From Iamia sp035575815 (GTDB lineage Bacteria; Actinomycetota; Acidimicrobiia; Acidimicrobiales; Iamiaceae): a stretch of 16,070 nt of DNA. Positions within the stretch are counted from its first letter, which is position 1. Each line of letters starts with the position of its first letter. The position numbers and the translations under genes are program-made. Positions 14,990 to 16,070 of this stretch are shown here, piece after piece. The notes below the pieces were generated by a model, which did not search any database, was not told where the DNA came from, and saw only the letters and a list, made by a program, of their open reading frames with translations. Location of the stretch: NCBI RefSeq assembly GCF_035575815.1, contig NZ_DATLXO010000205.1:1-16070 (forward strand). The letters run 5' to 3'.

Positions 14990-16070
14990 TCAGGCGGGCG
15001 GGGGGGCGGGGGGCGGGTACAGGAAGGCGTGGGACTGCTCGAAGGCCTGGGTGTTGCCCAGCACGACGGGCATGCCCTCGGGTCGGGCCCGCTGGAGCTC
15101 GTTGGCCAGGTCCTCGCAGGTGCCCTGGTGGGTGCCGTAGGTGCCCGACCAGGCCAGCCAGACGGGACGGGTGCCGGCCCGCTCCAAGGCCTCGAGGGCG
15201 AACGCCGCCGGCGAGGCGTCCTCGAGGCGCTCCTCGTAGTCCACCCAGTCGACCAGCTCGGGGCGCTCGAAGCGGGGGTAGGTGGCGATGTCGGTGTCGG
15301 CGGGCAGCTCGCGGCTGAGGGCCGGTCCGAGCTGGTCGGGGCAGACCAGCACCAGCGGGCCGCCGGGGCCGCTCGTCGGACCGGCGGCGATGACCGCCTC
15401 GGCCACCTCGCGGGACTGGGTGCGCGGCCGACTGACGGCGGTGCGGACCCCGGAGACGGCGCCGAGCAACAAGACGCCGGCCAGCACGAGGCGGAACGAC
15501 GCCGCGCCGCCGATCCGGGCCGCCCCGACGCCGGCGAGCACCAGCACCAGGGGGGCGACGGCGGCGAAGTAGCGCGTTGCGTAGGCCGCCCCGGCCCCGT
15601 AGGACGCGACGGTGGCGACGATGAGGGTGCCGCCCGCCAACAGGGCGAGGCGACGCACCTCGGGGCGGGTGCGCAGGTCGAGCTCGATCCGCGAGCCGGT
15701 GCCCGGGGCGGCGAAGAGGCCTAGGGCCGCCAACAGCGCCAGGGCCACGGCCAGCAGGACCGACTCGCCTGCGGCGCCCCCGCCCAGGTCGATCAGCGAC
15801 GTCGCCGCGATCTCGGTCGGGATGGAGGGATCGGCCCAGGGGGTGCCGGTGCGGGCGGACTGGTAGAGCAGCGTGGGCAGCCACGGCAGGAACGTCAGCC
15901 CGCCGCCGATGAGGGCGAGGGCCACCCGGACCGAGGCATCACGGCGGGCGCGCTGGGCCCGCCGGTGGGCCAGGAACGCTCGCAGGAGCAGGCCAACGCC
16001 GGCGGCGGCGACGAACCAGAGGCCCCAGTAGTGGGTCCAGAGCAAGGCCCCGGTCAGCGCCACGAGCAGG
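14990..16070 (-). CDS. GT39-like membrane glycosyltransferase, 5' partial
   Basis: This is the C-terminal 359 or so residues of a third GT-C-type membrane glycosyltransferase; its start and catalytic first loop lie beyond the right edge. The visible part begins inside a helix and shows L-L-W-T-H-Y-W-G-L-W, a segment typical of GT39/mannosyltransferase-like proteins. Around six further helices continue to about 240 residues before the end. One loop reads A-A-Y-A-T-R-Y-F-A-A-V-A-P-L, which fits the Y-x-x-R-Y-x-x-x-x-P pattern often found late in such enzymes. The last 150 or so residues are soluble and would lie outside the membrane. They include L-V-C-P-D-Q-L-G and a proline-rich end encoded by a C-run tract. 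The frame stays open to the window edge, so the internal GTG at 16063 is not taken as the start. Substrates are unknown. Confidence 0.85.
   Translation of the reverse strand, partial: LLVALTGALLWTHYWGLWFVAAAGVGLLLRAFLAHRRAQRARRDASVRVALALIGGGLTFLPWLPTLLYQSARTGTPWADPSIPTEIAATSLIDLGGGAAGESVLLAVALALLAALGLFAAPGTGSRIELDLRTRPEVRRLALLAGGTLIVATVASYGAGAAYATRYFAAVAPLVLVLAGVGAARIGGAASFRLVLAGVLLLGAVSGVRTAVSRPRTQSREVAEAVIAAGPTSGPGGPLVLVCPDQLGPALSRELPADTDIATYPRFERPELVDWVDYEERLEDASPAAFALEALERAGTRPVWLAWSGTYGTHQGTCEDLANELQRARPEGMPVVLGNTQAFEQSHAFLYPPPAPPPA
14996..15017 (+). repeat. G-run tract with G-quadruplex potential
   Basis: Four G runs of 3, 7, 6 and 3 bases are separated by single C bases (14996-14998, 15000-15006, 15008-15013, 15015-15017). 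This meets the usual G-quadruplex pattern on the plus strand. On the minus strand the same bases encode the proline-rich C-terminus of the partial glycosyltransferase. The long homopolymers are also potential slippage sites. Confidence 0.7.

Overview
This window is a very GC-rich, gene-dense piece of an actinobacterial chromosome. Gene content, heavy use of GTG starts, coupled ATGA/GTGA overlaps and start codons placed just downstream of a TANNNT-like -10 box all fit an Actinomycetota lineage. Several proteins resemble what I know from Acidimicrobiia (Ilumatobacter/Iamia-like). That class assignment is an inference, not proven here. No rRNA, tRNA, CRISPR array, IS element or phage gene was found.

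Layout. (1) Bases 1-5725 hold a complete-looking peptide/nickel-type ABC importer operon in the order substrate-binding protein (5' end cut by the window), two permeases and two ATPases, with overlapping genes from the first permease onward. A TetR-family regulator follows at 5759-6349. (2) Bases 6406-8534 hold a cyclophilin-type peptidyl-prolyl isomerase and, 8 bases later, a FadD-like acyl-CoA synthetase. Its stop codon lies inside a perfect 19-bp inverted repeat (8519-8565) that separates it from the convergent block. (3) Bases 8592-13210 on the minus strand hold two coupled large membrane proteins of the GT-C glycosyltransferase type. The upstream one (944 aa) appears to be a fusion of a degenerate acyltransferase-3-like membrane domain with a GT39-like domain. 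(4) Bases 13211-14959 are a small-gene island: an AlkA-like DNA glycosylase behind a canonical SOS (LexA) box, a short zinc-ribbon protein, and a short conserved actinobacterial protein. (5) From 14990 to the right edge runs the 3' part of a third GT-C glycosyltransferase on the minus strand.

How it works together. The ABC genes form one import machine for a peptide-like solute, possibly controlled by the adjacent TetR protein. The isomerase and synthetase probably share a transcript. The two coupled GT-C proteins probably act in cell-envelope glycan or glycolipid assembly, using lipid-linked sugars. The glycosylase looks like a DNA-damage-inducible alkylation-repair enzyme. The most noteworthy items are the SOS box in front of the glycosylase, the acyltransferase-3/GT-C fusion, the nested inverted repeat at 8519-8565, and a codon-usage break inside the substrate-binding protein gene. 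I did not find a clearly novel defence or mobile system.
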